From positions 496,001 through 560,000 of the forward strand of contig JACCIC010000135.1 in NCBI GenBank assembly GCA_018907035.1: a DNA stretch of 64,000 nucleotides, read 5' to 3'. Every line of letters begins with the position of its first letter. Within the stretch, counting starts at the first letter, position 1. The DNA is from Sycobia sp. Sy_11. Taxonomy: Eukaryota; Arthropoda; Insecta; Hymenoptera; Epichrysomallidae. Position numbers and translations under genes: made by a program. This document shows, in pieces, positions 34,391-44,869 of the stretch. The notes under the pieces are model-generated. The model was not told the origin of the DNA, did not search any database, and saw nothing but the letters and a program-made list of their open reading frames with translations.

Positions 34391-34984
34391 AAGAGAGAGT
34401 AGCTGCGCAGCACTAAGGCCGACTGCAACGACGAGCGAGAGACGAAGCGAGGTCGACAACGGAAGCATCTTTGCAGCAAGTGGCTTATGTTAATATATTA
34501 TATTAGTATTAGAATATTTATGTATTAAATTATTGTCGCAAGTACAGAATTATAATTTAATACTATAATATTAAATTATTATAGGAGTTTTCGGAATAAT
34601 TCCCCCTCGCCCGCCGTCGCATATCCCCGGTTCGAGAACGCCTGCAGTTCGCATTCACGAGCAACATATACTTGCACATATTTATTTCCTTTTTCCAGGT
34701 TTTCAGCGTCCCGTTTTCCGTATCGACTTTGCACATAATCTCCACATAGTTTCCCAACGCGTCGTAGATTCTGCGAGTAGTGGGTAGCCGTGAGCTATCG
34801 CATACCAATTTGATGTAATATCTTTGTTGTAATAACTTTGTCGTTTCTTACCGAATGTATTTCCCTTCTTTCTCATTCTCATTTCCAGGCAAAGCTGGAG
34901 CCGGCATGCGTACTTACTGGAGCTCACTCACACACACAAATATACACCAGCAGACATATGGTAAGTGTAGCTGCATATTGGCAG

Positions 34985-34985
<1 letters not shown>
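34061..34985. other. No confirmed gene
   Basis: It contains a (GA)n tract (34345-34400) and a splice-flanked open segment at 34889-34960 that I rate as uncertain. The 3' end of the gypsy element probably lies here, but no LTR pair is visible. Confidence 0.4.
34345..34402. repeat. (GA)n microsatellite
   Basis: GA-rich tract with AAA interruptions. Confidence 0.9.

Positions 34986-35021
<36 letters not shown>
34986..35021. repeat. (TA)n microsatellite
   Basis: Its last TA also serves as the target duplication of the mariner fragment to its right. Confidence 0.95.
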
Positions 35022-35023
<2 letters not shown>

Positions 35024-35312
35024 ATGCGAACAAATTTGACCCGGTCTGGTCCATTTAAACTCCGCGCGTAAAATGAATGGGTAAAATTTTTTTTTGCTAC
35101 ATTCATACAACCTTACTTGATACTCGTGTGACATTTGAGCACCATATCTCCATTAGTGTGTGTTTGTCACCTGTTTGTTTATGATGCAAAAAGTATGTCT
35201 GGCGATAGTGACTATGGAAAAAAAAGTTGATCCACGAGTTTGTTTAAAATGTTGTATTTCCAATAGAATTACGGCTACGGAATCGTTGAAAATATTGCAG
35301 ACGTGTTTCTAT
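35022..35312 (+). mobile_element. 5' end of a mariner element (truncated)
   Basis: It starts CCATGCGAACAAATTTGACC, homologous to both ends of the element at 4-379. A 5' untranslated region of about 190 bp matches 195-379 on the minus strand. From the ATG at 35214 the N-terminal transposase region (KVDPRVCLKCCISNRITATE, then SLKILQ) runs to about 35312 and stops. There is no right end. Confidence 0.75.
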
Positions 35313-35363
35313 ATATAATAAGAAAAAATTTCTTAAATTAAAATTAAATTATTGGAACAAATC

Positions 35364-35447
35364 ATATATATATATATAATATATATATATAATATATATA
35401 TATATAAATATATATATATAAATATATATATAAATGTATATATATAA

Positions 35448-35483
<36 letters not shown>
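35364..35483. repeat. Imperfect (TA)n microsatellite
   Basis: 120 bp of TA interrupted by AAA and TGTA units. Confidence 0.95.
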
Positions 35484-35490
<7 letters not shown>

Positions 35491-35622
35491 TGAATATATT
35501 GTAAATTTCTAAAATTAAAAACTTTGAATATTTTTATAAATGTCATTTTAGAATACGAAATACCTAAATCCATGTGCAAAAAACGTTAGAGCATGTACTC
35601 AAGAATCAGGCGGGCCCAAATA

Positions 35623-36762
35623 CGAGGGTGGATTGATAAGTTTCCGGTCTGACCAAGATATGGCGCCCCTAGGCTACCTTGAGCTGGCGTTCTATAGTAC
35701 TATAGTCATCCTTAGATATCTTGTAGCTAAATTTCAGTCTGATGGCTATGTTAGGAAAGTTAAAGCTGGAAAATCTTGTTGTCATCAAAAACTTTTATTT
35801 GAAGGGGTTAACGCCGAAGGCAATTAAAAAAGCGATGAATTCAACACTGGATACATCCTCCCCATCATATTCAACCGTTAAGCAGTGGGTTTCCGAGTTA
35901 AAAAAGAGTCGTGTGAGCACCCCTGATGAGCCTCGCTCAGGACGCCTCATTGAAGTAACAACTCCAGATATGATCGAAAAAATCCATCAAATCGTGCTGA
36001 AAGACCGCAGATTAAAAGTGCGTGAGATAGCTGAGAGCTGTAAGATGTCATATGAACGTGTACAAAATATTTTGCAACAACATTTGTAGTCTAAGCGAAT
36101 TTTTTGTCGATTCGTAACCGTTGACGAAACTTGGGTCCACCACTATACTCCTAAAACCAAACAACAGTCTAAACATTGGTTGGACCAGGACAGCCAACTC
36201 CAAAGGAGGCAAAAACAATTGTTTCAGCGAACAAGGTTATGGCTACTGTTTTTTGGGATGTAAGAGGTATTATATACATTGATTACCTTGAAAAGGGTAA
36301 AACTATCATTGGTCAATACTACACAAACTTATTGCAATGTTTGAGCCACGAAGTGAAAATTAAACAACCTCATATGCCGAAGAAAAAAAATCTTGTTTCA
36401 GCACGATAACGCACCAGCGCACACGTCAATCGTTGCGATGGCTAAAATCAACGATCTGAAGTTTGAATTAATGCCGCACTCTCCTTACTCTCGAGACCTA
36501 GCCCCGAATAACTATTATTTGTTTCCTAACCTCAAAAAATGGCTTGGTAGTAAGAGATTTGCGGACAACGAAGAAGTAATCGAAGCTGTAAATGGGTATT
36601 TTGAGGAGCTTGACGAATTAGTCTATAGAGATGACATTACTAGACTATAACACCGCTATGAGAAATGTATCAGCCTTGGACGAGATTATGTTGAGAAATA
36701 AAAAAAAATTCTTAAAAACGTGTTTTTCCTGGTCAGGCCGAAAACTTATCAATCGACCCTCG
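35623..36762 (+). mobile_element. Mariner element (CGAG-TIR family), mutated
   Basis: Terminal repeats CGAGGGTGGATTGATAAG (left) and CGAGGGTCGATTGATAAG (right, minus), with TA at 35621-35622 and 36763-36764. It is 1,140 bp, close to the 1,164-bp sister copy at 40414-41577. Confidence 0.9.
35742..36685 (+). pseudogene. Mariner transposase pseudogene
   Basis: 35742-36089 is open and carries both helix-turn-helix units (SPSYSTVKQWVSELKKSR; LKVREIAESCKMSYERVQNI). After QQHL there is a stop, and the segment equivalent to YMEKLCARWVPR in the sister copy is missing. VTVDETWVHHY (first aspartate) follows in another frame, then 36176-36409 (VMATVFWDVRGIIYIDYL) and 36393-36650 (FQHDNAPAHTSIV, second aspartate). 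The third catalytic aspartate of the DD34D triad is asparagine (APNNYYLF versus APSDYYPF in the sister). At least three lesions make it inactive. Confidence 0.88.
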
Positions 36763-36764
36763 TA

Positions 36765-37595
36765 TAATAAAAGCCAAATGTTTATCATACCACGATTGGC
36801 GATGCAGTATAATCAAGGTTTCGGGAGGAACAGAACATAGTGAGGGATAACTATACTTTTAGAGTTTTACGGAATATTTGTTATGGTAAATAGGCTTTTC
36901 GTTTGAAATATTTATTTCTACTACAAGTGGAGAAAATTACTTTTTGTTTTTTTGGCCGAATTTGTATTTTTGAACTATGGCTACTAGAGATGGGTGGAAG
37001 TCGGAGGAGACGGACACTTTAATATGCATCGATTCATAACTTGTCGAGCGTTATATACCTATTGTGCTAATCACTATATTATCCAATACAATAGTATGTA
37101 ATTCAGTCAAGAAATTCGCAAAAAGCGCTGTAAACTCGATTAAGTTATAATTAAATGATAAGATTAAATCTAGAAACATAGCAAATGAAAGTAGCAGAGC
37201 GACGAACCTTCAAGACAGTTATTTTCCGACAAATGATACATTTGCTGATATAAGTTGTAATGAAGGAGAATATCCACTTATATATTATTAATGTAATAAA
37301 GTCATTTTTTTGAATATTAAACCAATGCATCTGCGTACGTTTAATTTCTCCACCTATTTCCATGCCTTTCTGTTCATAAATTTTTAACTTTTGATAGTAA
37401 TTACCTTCGAATATTTTATTATACTGAACACTAAAGGCTCAAATCGCAAAGCTTTTACTATTTATTTTGAAAAATTATTTTCTTAGTACAAATATATTAA
37501 AATTTTTAATGTTAAAAATAACATAGATTACAAGTAATTTATCAAAAAATACATTTATCCAGATACTTTCTAAGATTTGTATTAATATATTTTAG
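36765..37595. other. Presumed intron or intergenic DNA
   Basis: No element or gene is seen. It ends in a polypyrimidine-poor but usable acceptor (TATTTTAG) at 37588-37595. Confidence 0.4.
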
Positions 37596-37720
37596 AGCTA
37601 TTCCGAAGTGCAGCAGAGGCAGGACCTCTGGATATTGTGAAACTTCATAAAGGTGACAAAATCATTAACATTTCACAACATTTACAAGGAAATACAGCTG
37701 ACGATCCTTATATACTTCAG
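37596..37720 (+). CDS. Internal exon of an unidentified host gene
   Basis: A 125-bp segment is bounded by ATATATTTTAG on the left and CAG/GTAAGATT on the right, a strong donor. Only one frame is open across it, encoding 41 complete codons that start [20 protein letters not shown] and end [10 protein letters not shown]; the other two frames have stops. The exon would have phase 1 at its 5' side and phase 0 at its 3' side. Base composition is visibly less AT-rich than the flanks. I do not recognise the family. The composition is that of a normal soluble protein segment, with no transposon motif. Neighbouring exons are not evident within the window. Confidence 0.6.
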
Positions 37721-37946
37721 GTAAGATTAAATTTATTAACCGTTGGGTTTTCAACCACATAATATAAATTATTTATACCCAAAATACATGAAATTTCAAT
37801 ATGTGATAAAATCTTTGCAATAACTATATTGACTGATTAGATTAGAAATTTTTGGTACTAAATCTAGATTTAGAATTCTACAAATTTTATTCTTTCGGAT
37901 CTATTACAATATAATTTTTAGTCATTAAGTTTATATGATTTCAATG

Positions 37947-38006
<60 letters not shown>

Positions 38007-38154
38007 TTTCGACTGTCCATTGAATCAAAAATTGGGCATTCACGCATTCAGGATACCTTCGAAAAGGTACCATTTTGCAAAACATTTTTTTGCTTCAATT
38101 TCACTTGGCACCGATACATTATTCGTGGTATTTAATTAAAAACACGAAAATAAA

Positions 38155-38156
<2 letters not shown>
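37721..38156. other. Presumed intron with (TA)n tract
   Basis: The only feature seen is the TA tract at 37949-38001. Confidence 0.45.
37949..38001. repeat. (TA)n microsatellite
   Basis: Pure TA tract. Confidence 0.95.

Positions 38157-38216
<60 letters not shown>
38157..38216. repeat. (TA)n microsatellite
   Basis: Pure TA tract ending at the head of the repeat element that follows. Confidence 0.95.
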
Positions 38217-38218
<2 letters not shown>

Positions 38219-39415
38219 TAGCATCCCCGGTCTCGGCTTCGCCCGAGATAATAATTTAACCGATTTCATAAGCAATTCAATAATATCTAAGTAAAGAGTA
38301 CTCTATATATACGAATCTATATTTCTATAAATAATTGACCGTAATTTACCTACCGTCGTGTCTGTATAAAAAAATGTTTCAATGTAGCATCCACTTCAAA
38401 AAGTTGATATTTTTCAGACCATACAATTATATATATATTATAATTGTATAATAATTGTACTTTTGCATTAAAGCGGTAGAAAAAGATGTCCAAGAATCTC
38501 GAGACGACGTTTTCGGAGAGTATCATATTCGGACTATAGGAAATGTCTCGGGACGACTGCTATAAAGAGTTTTATGTTGGCGAGGTAGAATACAATGTCC
38601 AGGTATCCCAGGACGACTCTTACTGGAAGTGTCCGAACGATAGAATAAGAATCTCTTCATAGACGTCGTACTGACATACCTGGATTTTGTTTCCCACCAA
38701 CTATACGCAAAATTCCCGGTAGAAGTCGTTCATAAACACCTGGAAATCGCATTCTATCATCCGAATACAAAACTCCCCGTAGAAGTTGTACCGATATACC
38801 TGAACATCGTATTCTACCAACTAAACACGATACTCCCCGTAGAAATCGTCTCGTCATACCTGGAAATCATCTTCTACCGTCGGAATATGAAACTCCCTAT
38901 AGAAGTCGTTCCATAACACCTGGAAATCTCATTCTATGATCCGAACATGAAAGTCCCCGTAGAAGTTGTCCCGACATACGTAAACATCATTTCCTACCAA
39001 CTAAACACGATAGTCCCAGTAAAGGTCGTCCTAAGAAAGCTAGCATCCCTTTCTAATAACTAAACACAATACTTCCCATAGAAGTCGTTTGGAAATACCT
39101 AGATTTCGTATTTGACCGTCCCAATATGAATCTTCCCATAAAAGCTGATTTCATACCTGGATCTCGTTTTCTATTAACTAAATACAATATTTATGAGAAC
39201 GAAAGTAAAATCATTTTCAATAAAAAACATAGCCAATGTCCTTCCCAAGATAATATAGAATCTATGTGTCAAATTTCAGAACAATCGGTTCAGTAGTTTT
39301 TTCAGTTATCGTGTACAAACAAAAAACCGCTTTGTCTTGATAAATTTTAGTATGATATGATATGATATGATATGAAGTATGATATGATGTGATATGATAA
39401 TATGATATATATATA
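38217..39415 (+). mobile_element. Composite repeat element: head, 60-bp core array, tail
   Basis: The head starts CTAGCATCCCCGGTCTCGGC, then TTCGCCCGAGATAA. The core is the 60-bp array at 38465-39170. The tail contains ATCGGTTCAGTAGTTTTTTC and ends in a TGATA-type microsatellite (39350-39410). The organisation (conserved head, tandem core repeats, conserved tail, microsatellite) resembles MINE/mini-me type insect elements. The tail recurs without the core at 39905-40100. No protein of known mobility is encoded. Confidence 0.5.
38465..39170. repeat. Tandem array of a 60-bp repeat with internal inversion
   Basis: About three units run on the minus strand (38465 to ~38647), then about nine on the plus strand. 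A plus unit contains CTCCCCGTAGAAGTCGT and ends in CACCTGGAAATC-x-CATTCTA. In one plus frame each unit is 20 codons; successive units read NTKLPVEVVP, NTILPVEIVS and NMKLPIEVVP with LEIAFY- or LNIVFY-like segments between. Units 2 and 5, and 3 and 6, of the plus block are more alike than neighbours, which suggests a 180-bp higher-order period. One in-frame TAA lies near 38912 and more stops follow after 39055. Confidence 0.85.
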
Positions 39416-39602
39416 TATAGTTTCGATGTTGTTGGTAAAAGAACCCTATTTTGACATCATTTTTTTTTGTTCAAACTAAAAAAAAACAGTCTTTTGTCAC
39501 AATTCTGAAGTTAACACAATGTATAAAAACAAAAATATTATTTGTCGTCACAAACTATATTCAGTATGATTTGGAATACAGAACCATTTTATAAGACAAC
39601 GA

Positions 39603-39631
39603 GATAGAGAGAGAGAGAGAGAGAGAGAGTG
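39603..39631. repeat. (GA)n microsatellite
   Basis: Short pure GA tract. Confidence 0.9.
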
Positions 39632-39904
39632 AAAGAGACAGATTTTCTCACGTAAGAGAAAATAAAATTTACAAAAATCAAAAGATTTCCATAAGACATG
39701 AGTGTAGTGTCAGATTAACCTGAAGAACAAATAAGGTAATACCGACTAACGCCACACCTTCTTTCGATTACCGATCCCAAAGTTGGATATGAACACTCGT
39801 TTGAGCTGGCCTGGTATTAATACTTTAAGCGGACTACTTTGACTTGATGTTCGTGATTCAAGACGCCACCTAGTGGCCGCTGGTGGAACGGATTATTAAA
39901 ACTA

Positions 39905-40100
39905 TTAAATTAATTTATTAATGAAAGTAAAAGGATTTTCAATAAAAAAACATAGCCTATGTCTTTCCCAAGATTCAAATTTCAAAACAATCGGTTCAGT
40001 AGTTTTTTCGGTTATCGTCTACAAACAAAAACACGCTTTGTCTTTATAAATTAGTATGAAGTATGATATGATATAATATGATATGCTATTTTATGATATA
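39905..40100 (+). repeat. Second copy of the composite-element tail
   Basis: TTCAATAAAAAAACATAGCC, then ATCGGTTCAGTAGTTTTTTC, then a degenerate TGATA microsatellite, matches 39205-39410. Differences are few, apart from an internal deletion. Confidence 0.85.
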
Positions 40101-40106
<6 letters not shown>

Positions 40107-40131
<25 letters not shown>

Positions 40132-40135
40132 GATA

Positions 40136-40181
<46 letters not shown>

Positions 40182-40183
40182 TA

Positions 40184-40221
<38 letters not shown>
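40107..40221. repeat. (TA)n microsatellite with GATATATATG interruptions
   Basis: The same interruption occurs twice, so part of the tract is itself duplicated. Confidence 0.95.
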
Positions 40222-40224
<3 letters not shown>

Positions 40225-40244
40225 AAAATATGTAGACGGTTCAT

Positions 40245-40411
40245 TCCAGCTTCTACGAGTAATCTCGTAGTTACGTGTGGATACGCTCGAATATGATGTC
40301 CAGGTGTTTCGGATCAGCTTCTACGGATAGTTTCGCTTTCAGATCGTAGAATGCAATATATAGGTGTATCCAGGCACTTTTTACTGGGAATCTTGCGTTC
40401 GGGGGGTAGAA
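40245..40411 (-). repeat. 60-bp repeat units, left of a mariner insertion
   Basis: About three diverged minus-oriented units, recognisable by GATGTCCAGGTGTTTCGG and GTAGAATGCAAT. The array continues beyond the mariner at 41580. Confidence 0.75.
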
Positions 40412-40413
40412 TA

Positions 40414-41577
40414 CGAGGGTGGGTTGATAAGTTTTCGGCCTGACCAGGAAAAACAACGTTTTTAAGAATTTTTTTTTATTTCTCCACATAATTTCTTTCA
40501 AGGCTGATATATTTCTCATAGCGATGTTTTAGTCTAGTAATGCCATCTCTATAGACTGATTCGTCAAGCTCCTCAAAATACCCATTTACAGTTTTGATTA
40601 ATTCTTCATTCTCCGCAAATCTCTTACCGCCAAGCCATTTTTTGAGGTTAGGAAACGGATAATAGTCACTCGGGGCTAAGTCTGGAGAGTAGGGAGAGTG
40701 CGGTATCAATTTAAACTTCAGATCGTTGATTTTAGCCATCGTAACGATTGACGTGTGCGCTGATGCGTTATCGTGATGAAACAAGATTTTTTCTTCGGCA
40801 GATGAGGTTGTTTAATTTTCACTTCGGGGCTCAAATATTGCAATAAGTTTGCGTAGTATTGACCAATGATAGTTTTACCCTTTTCAAGGTAATCAATGTA
40901 TATAATACCTCTTACATCCCAAAAAACATAGCCATAACCTTGTTCGCTGAAACAATTGTTTTTGCCTCCTTTGGAGTTGGCTGTCCTGGTCCAACCAATG
41001 TTTAGACTGTTGTTTGGTTTCAGGAGTATAGTGGTGGATCTACGTTTCGTCAACGGTTACGAATCAGCGAAAAATTCGCTTGGATTACGCGTATACGACG
41101 CCAAATTCGCGGTAGAAATGTTCTTTCCAATCAATTTTTGGTCGACTGCTAGCAAACGCGGTACCCATCTTGCACACAGCTTTTCCATATACAAATGTTG
41201 TTGCAAAATATTTTGTACACGTTCATATGACATCTTACAGCTCTCAGCTATCTCACGCACTTTTAATCTGCGGTCTTTCAGCAATATTTGATGGATTTTT
41301 TCGATCATATCTGGAGTTGTTACCTCAATGGGGCGTCCTGAGCGAGGCTCATCAGAGGTGCTCACACAACTCTTTTTAAACTCGGAAACCCACTGCTTAA
41401 CCGTTGAATATGATGGGGAGGATGTACCCAGTTTTGAATTCATCGCTTCTTTAATTGCCTTCGGCGTTAACCCCTTCAAATAAAAGTTTTCGATGACAAC
41501 ACGATTTTCCAGCTTTTCCATTTTTACGAAAAACACAGAGGCGTCTTGGTCAAGCCGAAAATTTATCAATCCACCCG
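40414..41577 (-). mobile_element. Mariner element (CGAG-TIR family), near full length
   Basis: TA at 40412-40413 and 41578-41579 flanks CGAGGGTGGGTTGATAAG (left) and CGGGTGGATTGATAAATT (right, minus). At 1,164 bp it is the longest copy of this family in the window. It sits inside the 60-bp repeat array and is therefore younger than that array. Confidence 0.9.
40476..41521 (-). pseudogene. Mariner transposase pseudogene, near full length
   Basis: The start is MEKLENRVVIENFYLKG at 41521. The frame is open to about 41057 and covers both helix-turn-helix units and the linker LYMEKLCARWVPRLL. A frameshift near 41065 follows, and the first catalytic motif (VTVDET) is then flanked by stops in another frame. 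The remainder (40784-40476) is open and retains the second aspartate (FHHDNASAHTSIV) and third aspartate (APSDYYPF), ending RYEKYISLERNYVE. All three aspartates are present, but the frame is broken at least twice. Confidence 0.9.
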
Positions 41578-41579
41578 TA

Positions 41580-41905
41580 AGATGTCCAGATATGAGTTGA
41601 TGACTTCCACGGTAACTTTGCGTTTAGATGTCGGAATAAGAAGCCTAGGTAATTGGAGATGACTTCTATATGGAGTTTTTAGAACATGATTTTCTGGTAT
41701 CGGGAGACATCTTTGACAAATTTTGCATTCGGACGCATCTGCATATGATTTATACGGTGAACTTTGTGTTCGGAAAATGAAATACGAAACTTTCTGTAGA
41801 AGTCGTTCCAATACACCTCTACATCGTATTCTACTATCCAATCACGAAGATCCCCTTAGATGTTGTCTCAATACAGCTAGAGATCGTATTCCATCTTCTA
41901 TATTA
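41580..41905. repeat. 60-bp repeat units, right of the mariner, with orientation switch
   Basis: Minus-oriented diverged units run to about 41775. Plus-oriented units follow (ACTTTCTGTAGAAGTCGTTC, then ACACCTCTACATCGTATTCT). Order and switch mirror the array at 38465-39170. Confidence 0.75.
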
Positions 41906-42264
41906 ATATTCTTTAATATTTGACTTGTTCTTACGAGATTAATTAGATACTTTTTTTATAACTTTATCGAAAATTTGGTAGAATTTTAATATATATTATT
42001 GATTTTCAATGCTCAAGTTTAAAATCATATTCCACGAAACGTAATGCACACTAAATTTATTGAGACGTGCCATTACAATTATGAATAATATACTGTATTT
42101 AATTAATTTACTTATATTACTGTACTTTTTATTAATACTTCTATATACCAAATCTATTTAAGTTGCAGTTACAATTATGAATAATAAACTGTATTTAATT
42201 AATGTAATTATATTACTGTACTTTTAATTAATACTTCTATATACCAAATCTATTTAAGTTGGTA

Positions 42265-42445
42265 ATCTTAATTTAAAAATTAAAAATTGTACTTATATGG
42301 ACTGTTCTAAATTAAATTAATAAATATTTTAATTATACTATAATCTGCTATACTTATGTAATGACAGTCAGACTGTCATTGTTTGTAATCACCCCTGAAG
42401 AATCTGGAATAGAAATTACTACTAAAAATAAAATTAATAATAATA
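42265..42445. repeat. Penelope-like terminus
   Basis: TTAATAAATATTTTAATTAT followed by GACAGTCAGACTGTCATTG and a CACCCC-x-GAAGAATCTGGAATA segment matches the ends at 9.2 and 63.2 kb. No coding part remains. Confidence 0.6.
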
Positions 42446-43599
42446 ATGGTAATCTTATTAAAATTTTAATTTACTTAAGCATTTATTTAATACGAAGGTT
42501 TTTTTTAATTTATAATAGGAGACTATTATAAATTAAACTATTATTTTTTTATAATTGGTTACAATTAATAAATTTCAAAAAAATTTTTGAATATATATTA
42601 AATTTTAAGACACGTATGCTCCGTATTGTATCTAAATAATATAAGAATATTTTTCATTTTTGGCATTTTTTATGGCAATTTTTTTCGTATAAATATTTTA
42701 TAACTTATTTATTTATATAATAAGAACATCACTTTTACGAAAGTCTGTGGTCGGTGGCAATGAAAATATGCCCAACACATTCGATACGCTGGTGACTTAT
42801 TTCCAGCGTCAATTTCCACATCGGGATACGAGGAATTTCTCAACGCGATGGACAATTGCGTGTAAGCACGTTGAACATTCTAATGTCCCATCGTAACTAC
42901 GCTAGATTAGAATTGAACTGATTTTTATATTTTTTTGATCTTGCATCAGATTACAATGGATTAGCAAATAAGTTGAAAACTCAAGGCATCCAAGCAACTC
43001 TCTGAACACCAATGCAAAATTGGAGTTATGTTATTTAAATAAATTTACCATTACTAATAAATGATAGAAAGGTAATTACGAGCTGCTGGTGGCAGGTTGA
43101 GCGGTCAGGGGCGGAGATGTGTTTATCCGGAACTGACTTTTGAACTCGAAACAGAGTCAGCGACGTTATGCATGTAAAGAACCCGATAGCACGCTAACCA
43201 TTTGGAGTCAAGACAATCTAAGCCGGAGCACAAGGGTAGCATGTACGGAAAGTATCCTATTATAACATAAATGTCTCATTATCATTTCAGCAGTCCGGAT
43301 TCCCACACTACTGGAAAAGAGTTTCTAGGCTTTTCCTTAAAAATTGAGCGAAGGTAAATGCTAAATCAAAAAAATTTCGGTGCTGTATTAAGCAATCATG
43401 AGCCTTAACAAATTCAGTCGAAGCCTGAGTCAAAATTTGAGCTGATTTGATCTATCGGTATCTTACGATCACTCAGTTTGATTATAAAGTTTCTCCTACT
43501 ATAATTTCAAAAACATGTGGATTTAAATAGGTCTCAGATCTCTGAAATAATAAGTAAGAATGTCTACTTTTTGTAGAAAAAGTAACTTCGCAGTTGGCA
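42446..43599. other. No recognisable gene
   Basis: A GC-richer segment at 43080-43260 has weak tRNA-like A and B box matches on the minus strand (see findings). Nothing else is supported. Confidence 0.4.
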
Positions 43600-44720
43600 G
43601 GTTATATTGCAATAATATGTGTATAATATAACATTTTTAATATTACAATATCAGTAATATAATTGAAATATTTCTGTTATGTTACTGCTACCTGTATGTA
43701 ACATGAAATGTTTGCATTTATTACATCTTAATCTTACGGAAAGATTGCAAAAAAATTTCTGCTACCTACTGGTAATGAATAGAAATTAATAGAGAATCTT
43801 TCAATTTATATATTACTGTTATCTGACAGATATTTATGCCGAAAGAATTTTGAAGGATTCAGATATTTGTATTTACGAATCATATATAAATTATTTATAC
43901 ATTTGTATATATCAATTATATTTCTGTAGCATTACTTAGTCATTTAATCGGAATATTCGTGTAACATTACCGTAACATTTATACAATATGAAATGTTCGC
44001 ACTTTTTACAATGTAATTGCTGAACTCTGTGAGCAATGTTTCATTTATTACTGAAAAAATTCAAAAATATAATTAAACAAAATGAAAAACTATATTCATA
44101 ATCATTTTATCTTCGATTTAGGATTCCTTTAAGTGGAATATCTGAAGGATATTAAAAAATACAGATACAAGCAAAAATAACGCTTTGATTTTATACGGGA
44201 AACCGCTAGAACAGCGATACTAGTAATGGTATTCCATCTGCTCTTAGACAATGTAGGTGATTTGTTGTTTACTGTGTATTACGTCACCATGTATTACTAG
44301 TAATACTTCAAATGTAATATTACTGAAATGTTCCATTTGTAATATTTATGTACTCTTACTTAATACGTTTCAGCTATATATCGTTATTATTGAATTTGTA
44401 TTATTTAAAATGTTATTTTACGGAAACACTACAGCTGAAATGCTAGCGAAAGGCAAAATTTGAAATAGTATATGTAATTTGCAGTCATACCACTTTCGAA
44501 ATATTTCAGATCTTATGTAACTGAAATGTTGTTTCTGTAATTTGTTTGCAATATAACATAAAATGCGTGACTAATATATCATTATTAATGCATTTGTATT
44601 ATAGCAAATGTTATGTTACAGAAAAATTGTAAATGAAATAATAGCAAAGGAAACATTTGAGGTATATATGTGATATTCCCGTCACATTAATGAAATTTGA
44701 AATATTTCAATATTTTAATT
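43600..44720. repeat. Highly diverged tandem repeat, period about 190 bp
   Basis: Blocks around ATTGAATTTGTATTATTTAA (44390) and ATGCATTTGTATTATAGCAA (44588) are followed in both by ATGTTATKTTACRGAAAMA and a GAAAT-x-ATAGCRAAGG-like motif about 190 bp apart. Looser matches extend left to about 43610. Visual alignment only. Confidence 0.5.
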
Positions 44721-44869
44721 AAAATATTACAACTCTAATATAATAGACGAAAAATTTATCTCCTCGACGTTTAAGAACTTTTTTTATGAACTCTTAGAAG
44801 CTCTTGTTCATAGAAATATCCTGCGATGGGTTGATTTTTATAATCTTTTAAATGATACATAAGTTGTGG

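Noticed and set aside
35349..35579. Open frames of repeated YI residues, here and at every (TA)n tract
   Set aside because: Pure translation of TA microsatellite.
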